Source: Diogma glabrata
Taxonomy: Eukaryota; Arthropoda; Insecta; Diptera; Cylindrotomidae
Direction of reading: 5' to 3'
Assembly: GCA_963693315.1 (NCBI GenBank)
Contig: OY856188.1
Coordinates: 155,824,730 to 155,888,729 of the forward strand
DNA length: 64,000 nucleotides
The position numbers were made by a program, and so were the translations under genes. Shown here in pieces: positions 59,801 through 64,000 of the stretch (positions within the stretch are counted from its first letter, which is position 1; the number at the start of each line of letters is the position of its first letter). The notes under the pieces were generated by a model. That model searched no databases. It had not been told where the DNA came from and worked only from the letters and a program-made list of their open reading frames with translations.

Positions 59801-60702
59801 ATGGTGAATGGTCGTCTTATCAACACTTGTTATAAGTGACAGTGTGAATTTTAAACTAAATTAATCTCTTAAATGATAAATATATAAGTATAACTAAATG
59901 TAGTGAAAACATTAATTGTAATAATCAGTTTTATATCTAATATAATAGTTCTAAAGTGTTGGCTTTAATAATTAAACTCTAAGGTAAGATTGCTTTCAAA
60001 AATGGAAAGATGTGGGCGACCAAGATGTAATCTTCCCTAAATGTAAAATTTATTAACTCTGATTTTTACTAGAAAACTAAATAAAGGTGTTATTGTGCTA
60101 TTCGATTTTGTGTAAAATTTAAACCTACTTAGAGCTTTAACTAGCGAAATTTAGTTATTATTTCAAATTCAGTTTAAAATTTCATTTGTTGACATAATTT
60201 TATGTGATAGATTTATCTCTTTCTATTTATCCAAACATTATCCATAAAATCCAATAAGATTTTTGAACGATATCAACGAGCAGGGTTAATTGTTTTTGTT
60301 AAATTAATTCTTGTGTTTCAAAAAAAATTCAAAACATTCTTGCGTTAATTATATTATATAAAATAATGTTTTATAAAATTTAAATAAATACATTTCAAAT
60401 AAAAACATCAAGTGAAAGATAATATTTTTATCCAATTCCATCCCAATACTTTTTTATATGAAATTCACTCAATTTTCAAAGGGGTTTTTTGTTTTTTATA
60501 TATATGTACATATGATTCGATATTCGGTGTTTGCGAAGTAAACATCAAATTATCAAGTTATAATCAAATTTTTTAATATTAATATTAAAATTTCTAACTG
60601 TGTTTTATTTTTTGTTTGGATTTGTTGTTAGTTATAAATTCAAATCAAATTAAAGTTAAACATTGAAATATAAATTGATTGTTTTGTGATTATTGTGTGT
60701 GG
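59801..60702. other. AT-rich DNA, probably including the 5' UTR of the Jockey-like element
   Basis: No gene is recognised before the ORF1 start. Jockey-type elements carry an internal promoter in a 5' UTR of about 100-300 bp, so part of 60400-60702 probably belongs to the element, but its exact 5' end could not be placed. Confidence 0.4.
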
Positions 60703-61956
60703 ATGCTCACAAATAAAAGAACTATAAGTCGCCAGATGCGTAGCCTCCCTAGGAGCTCGCTCAGCAGCATTAAGCAGATGAGTCAAGGCATTAAAATGAG
60801 TGATATCCCAACAGTAAACAGGTATGCAGGTTTACCACCTAACGTTAATTTATCAAAATATGCCAAAAAACCGCAAACTAGTTCTCCGTCTGGTGAAAAT
60901 GCTAGAAAACAGGTAGAAAAAATTCCTGCAATAATTACAAAATCTTCCTCAACGGAGATTCATAAAACTATGAAGGAACTAAATATTTCAAAATATAATA
61001 TACAAATCATGTCAATTGGCATAAAAATACTTACATATAGCCTATCAGACTATAACAAAATTTTTACTAAATTAAAAGAACATGACAATGGTATGTTCTC
61101 ATATACGCTTGAGGAAAACCGTTTTGTTAAATTTGTACTATGCGGGCTCCATGATATGGATACAAATGAAGTTAAGAAAAGCCTTGAGAATAGTGGCCTG
61201 AGTCCAGTTAATGTTTGGAAAACTATTCCTAAAAAATATCGTCGAAACAGTGAAGATGCCCTTTATTTTGTTGCTTTCAAAAAGGGATCAATGTCTTTAA
61301 ACCAACTAAAAAATATTAGATTTGTTAATAACACAGTGTGCAGATGGGAGATTTGTCGATCCACCAGCAAAGGCCCTCTTCAATGTTATAAATGTAAAAT
61401 GTATGGTCATGGAGCGAACGCATGCTACATGAAGCCAAAATGTAATTTCTGTGGCGGAGATGAACATATTGATGATATGGAGTGTCCTTTGCAAAACGAT
61501 ATTACTAAACATGTTTGCTGTAATTGTAGTGGAAATCATACATCTAACTCTATAATTTGTCCAGAAAGAGAAAAATACATTCAAATAAAAAATCATCTGA
61601 ATCTAAAAAATAAGTTGAGTCGACCTTCAAATCAACCAACGTTTTCATTTCAACAACAGGATTTTCCTATTATTTCTTCAATACCTCATCAAAACAACAA
61701 TAAAAATTTTAATAATAATTGTAATAATAATTTTGTTAACAAAAAAATGCAGTTCAGTACAGTGGTTCAAACAAATGCAATCAATCATGAAAATTCAATT
61801 AATATTAATTCAGATAGCACAAATGATTTGTTTGCACCACATGAGTTATTACAAATTCTCAAAGAACTTGTTTCAGGACTTCGGAGTTGCCATTCCAAAG
61901 AAGAACAATTTGATGTTATGGCTAATATTGCTATTAAATATGTCTGTTATCCATAA
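60703..61956 (+). CDS. Jockey-like retrotransposon ORF1 (gag), intact
   Basis: 417 codons from the first ATG (60703); [15 protein letters not shown] (ATG at 60796) is an alternative start. ORF1 protein binds and escorts the element RNA. The middle (about residues 150-190) is a PRE_C2HC-type segment, [19 protein letters not shown] then [11 protein letters not shown]. It is followed at residue 228 by three zinc knuckles: [14 protein letters not shown] (CX2CX4HX4C), [15 protein letters not shown] (CX2CX4HX5C) and [14 protein letters not shown]. An Asn-rich linker ([13 protein letters not shown]) and a short helical C-terminus follow. No stop or frameshift. It overlaps the ORF2 start by 17 bp in a different frame, as is common for Jockey-clade elements, so ORF2 is probably translated by reinitiation. 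Confidence 0.92.
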   Translation: MLTNKRTISRQMRSLPRSSLSSIKQMSQGIKMSDIPTVNRYAGLPPNVNLSKYAKKPQTSSPSGENARKQVEKIPAIITKSSSTEIHKTMKELNISKYNIQIMSIGIKILTYSLSDYNKIFTKLKEHDNGMFSYTLEENRFVKFVLCGLHDMDTNEVKKSLENSGLSPVNVWKTIPKKYRRNSEDALYFVAFKKGSMSLNQLKNIRFVNNTVCRWEICRSTSKGPLQCYKCKMYGHGANACYMKPKCNFCGGDEHIDDMECPLQNDITKHVCCNCSGNHTSNSIICPEREKYIQIKNHLNLKNKLSRPSNQPTFSFQQQDFPIISSIPHQNNNKNFNNNCNNNFVNKKMQFSTVVQTNAINHENSININSDSTNDLFAPHELLQILKELVSGLRSCHSKEEQFDVMANIAIKYVCYP

Positions 61957-64000
61957 TTCTTTAAAAATTTGTGTGTGGAACGCGTACGGTATAAAAAATA
62001 AAAAATTTGAGGTAATTCAGTTTTTAGATAATTTTAATATTGATATATTACTTATTAGTGAAACGCATTTAAAGCCTTCTATTTCATTTTCGATTCCTAA
62101 TTTTCGCTTTTATCGTAATGATAGAGAAAATCTTCGCAGGGGTGGTGTTGGTATTCTTATAAAAGATTGCATTAAACATTCGCTTCTTCCTGACCTTAAA
62201 TTAAATTGTATAGAATCCCTGGGTATTAATATAATAAGTAGTGATAATAATCAACATAAAATATTTTGTGTATATTGTTCATACTCGAATTCTGAGCATC
62301 TCAGAAATGATTTTATAAAAATTTGTAGTGGTAATATTCCTTACCTAATTGGTGGTGATTTAAATTGTAAGCATCCTAACTGGTTTTGTCCTAGAACTAA
62401 CCGCGGTGGTCGAACTTTATATGATTATTCTATTAACTCTGATTGTGTTGTTATTGCTCCCCAAGATCCTACCCACTATAGTCCTGCTGGAGTCCCTAGT
62501 ATTATTGATATATTTTTAACAAACAACCCACAGTTGATATCCGAAGTTAACACCATTCAAGCACTCTGCTCCGATCATCTGCCAGTCCTCTGTTCAATAG
62601 TATTTAATAATCAAGTAGATCATTGCCATCGTAAATACTTTAACTATAAAAATGCTAATTGGAGCATTTATCAGAATCATATTTCATCTGAAATTGAAAA
62701 TTTCAATTTAAGTTCAATTCATACTATTTCAGATGTCAACGTTGCAGTCGATTTTTTGACAGCATCCATTTCTTCAGCTCGTGAGCTATCCATACCGCTT
62801 GTGCCTGTTTTTCCAACTGATAAATTGTTATTATCTGATCAAGTGATAAGTTTTATCAGACACCGTAATTCGCTTAGAAGATCTTACCTCAGAAGTCGCC
62901 TTGCTCACATTAAAACCTCAATAAACTTGTTAAATAGAATTATTAAATATCATATAAATATTCTTTATAATCAAAAATGGCAAACGAAACTTGAATGCTT
63001 GGATAATGGTTCAAAAAACTTCTGGAAAACAACTAAACATTTTAAAAACCATCGCAAGTCCATTCCACCATTAGTTACTCCCAACACAGGAAATCGAATT
63101 TTCTTAAATACAGAAAAAGCACAAGCATTGGCTGATGTCTTCCTTGACGCTCATCAAATTCCAAACTCCAATATTGTAATTGAAGAACAAGTTAATGATT
63201 TTTGCATTAATTTCAATAATTTGGATAACAATGCTACAATTTCTGAAATTCACCCTTCTGAAATTTCTGATATTTTGAAATTCCTTCCAAGGCTCAAAGC
63301 TCCAGGTGTAGATAATATTCCATTTATTTTACTTAAAAATCTTCCTGAAAGTGGAAACCATTTTCTTAAGATAATATTCGAGTGCTGCTTGAAGCTAGGC
63401 TATTTCCCAATTCAATGGAAAAAAGCTAAAATTACTCCTGTTTTAAAGCCTGGCAAAGACCCTACTCTTGCTACTAGCTACAGACCTATTAGTCTTCTTT
63501 GTACATTGGGAAAACTCTTTGAGCATATTATCAAAAGAAGAATGAAAGAGTTCATAACTGACAATCAAATAATTATAAACGAGCAATTTGGTTTTAGATC
63601 TGGGCACTCTACTGTTCATCAAATCCATCGTGTAGTCAATCATATTAAATCTAATAGATCTTCGCTAAAATCTACTGGAATGATATTATTAGACCTAGAA
63701 CGAGCCTTTGATAAAGTTTGGCAAGACGCAGTCTGCTATAAATTATTTATATATGGATTTCCAATATTTTTAATTAAAATCATAAAATCGTTCTTAACTG
63801 ATAGAACATTTTTTGTCCAGATTTTTGATTCCATGTCCTCTATACTTAGTATTCCAGCTGGGGTTCCTCAAGGTGCTGTATTGAGTCCTTTGCTTTTTTG
63901 TTTATTCATCAATGATATTCCAAGAGATAGTGAATGTAAATTATCATTATTTGCTGATGACACTGCAATATTTGTGTCAGATGAGCTGGCGGTATCTATT
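61940..64000 (+). CDS. Jockey-like retrotransposon ORF2 (endonuclease and reverse transcriptase), runs off the window
   Basis: Open for all 687 codons to the window edge. The ATG at 61940 lies inside ORF1 (17-bp overlap). The N-terminal APE endonuclease has every expected motif: WNAYG (residue 13), LLISETH with Glu41, RRGGVGILI (66-74), GGDLN (138-142), DIFLTN and CSDHLP with Asp212/His213. It nicks the target DNA. A linker with [12 protein letters not shown] follows, then the reverse transcriptase: [62 protein letters not shown] and catalytic FADD (residues 671-674, 63950-63961). The rest of the RT and the 3' end lie beyond 64000. No visible disabling lesion. The TSD and poly-A are out of view. 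Confidence 0.94.
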   Translation, partial: MSVIHNSLKICVWNAYGIKNKKFEVIQFLDNFNIDILLISETHLKPSISFSIPNFRFYRNDRENLRRGGVGILIKDCIKHSLLPDLKLNCIESLGINIISSDNNQHKIFCVYCSYSNSEHLRNDFIKICSGNIPYLIGGDLNCKHPNWFCPRTNRGGRTLYDYSINSDCVVIAPQDPTHYSPAGVPSIIDIFLTNNPQLISEVNTIQALCSDHLPVLCSIVFNNQVDHCHRKYFNYKNANWSIYQNHISSEIENFNLSSIHTISDVNVAVDFLTASISSARELSIPLVPVFPTDKLLLSDQVISFIRHRNSLRRSYLRSRLAHIKTSINLLNRIIKYHINILYNQKWQTKLECLDNGSKNFWKTTKHFKNHRKSIPPLVTPNTGNRIFLNTEKAQALADVFLDAHQIPNSNIVIEEQVNDFCINFNNLDNNATISEIHPSEISDILKFLPRLKAPGVDNIPFILLKNLPESGNHFLKIIFECCLKLGYFPIQWKKAKITPVLKPGKDPTLATSYRPISLLCTLGKLFEHIIKRRMKEFITDNQIIINEQFGFRSGHSTVHQIHRVVNHIKSNRSSLKSTGMILLDLERAFDKVWQDAVCYKLFIYGFPIFLIKIIKSFLTDRTFFVQIFDSMSSILSIPAGVPQGAVLSPLLFCLFINDIPRDSECKLSLFADDTAIFVSDELAVSI

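Noticed and set aside
61306..61596. Minus-strand 96-codon frame opposite the gag
   Set aside because: Shadow of the intact ORF1 zinc-knuckle region.

Overview
This window is a strongly AT-rich piece of animal nuclear genome, most likely from an insect. No single-copy host gene can be recognised in it. The evidence is the set of mobile elements: Jockey-like and CR1-like non-LTR retrotransposons, Penelope-like GIY-YIG fragments, a Pif1-type Helitron, two hAT elements with 8-bp target duplications, a CsRn1-type gypsy gag and a tyrosine-recombinase (Crypton-like) fragment. There are also hundreds of base pairs of (TA)n and (TATGTG)n microsatellite. A fly is plausible, but the species cannot be fixed from sequence alone.

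Layout. 1-2360 is featureless. 2361-9222 is a set of nested inverted repeats. A 23-bp perfect inverted pair encloses a 6.15-kb segment with CACTCAGAGAATT termini (2647-8798). That segment encloses a 2.93-kb element (4814-7742) with about 465-bp terminal inverted repeats, a TTA target duplication, eleven copies of GTCCGAC/GTCGGAC and a small two-exon gene on the minus strand that encodes an acidic tail. A Penelope-like C-terminus follows (9837-10215).

11652-21722 is a four-level nest. A tyrosine-recombinase-like pseudogene is split by a 9.67-kb element with TATATGGGTCATTCC termini (11944-21608). The left arm of that element is split by a 5.95-kb minisatellite segment with an 8-bp duplication (12046-18000). 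That segment is split in turn by a Helitron with exact TC...CTAG ends (14502-17469), which carries a broken helicase and a 440-bp palindromic 3' end. Two further copies of the minisatellite family lie at 22055-22800 (inverted) and 37066-38320.

24500-33760 is a graveyard of non-LTR retrotransposons. It holds an endonuclease scrap, a CR1-like copy with one frameshift and a poly-A tail, a 3' fragment with five stops, and a minus-strand element whose ORF1 is broken by a retrotransposon tail and by a 1.26-kb inverted repeat. 34235-43380 is mostly tandem repeats: A-rich sequence, a roughly 300-bp unit, a 628-bp unit, a 21-bp-repeat palindrome and a 324-bp duplication. 44719-46400 has a second Penelope fragment, a gypsy gag and a spliced 3' gene end. 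46680-59800 holds the two hAT elements, hairpin-type MITEs and very long microsatellites.

The window ends with the only fully open element: a Jockey-like retrotransposon (60703-64000) with intact ORF1 and an ORF2 that stays open to the window edge with all visible endonuclease and reverse-transcriptase motifs. It is the best candidate for a recently active gene. Everything else coding is broken, apart from the short acidic gene (one stop) and the spliced fragment at 46100-46400. The biology on show is a mobile-element landscape, not a pathway.
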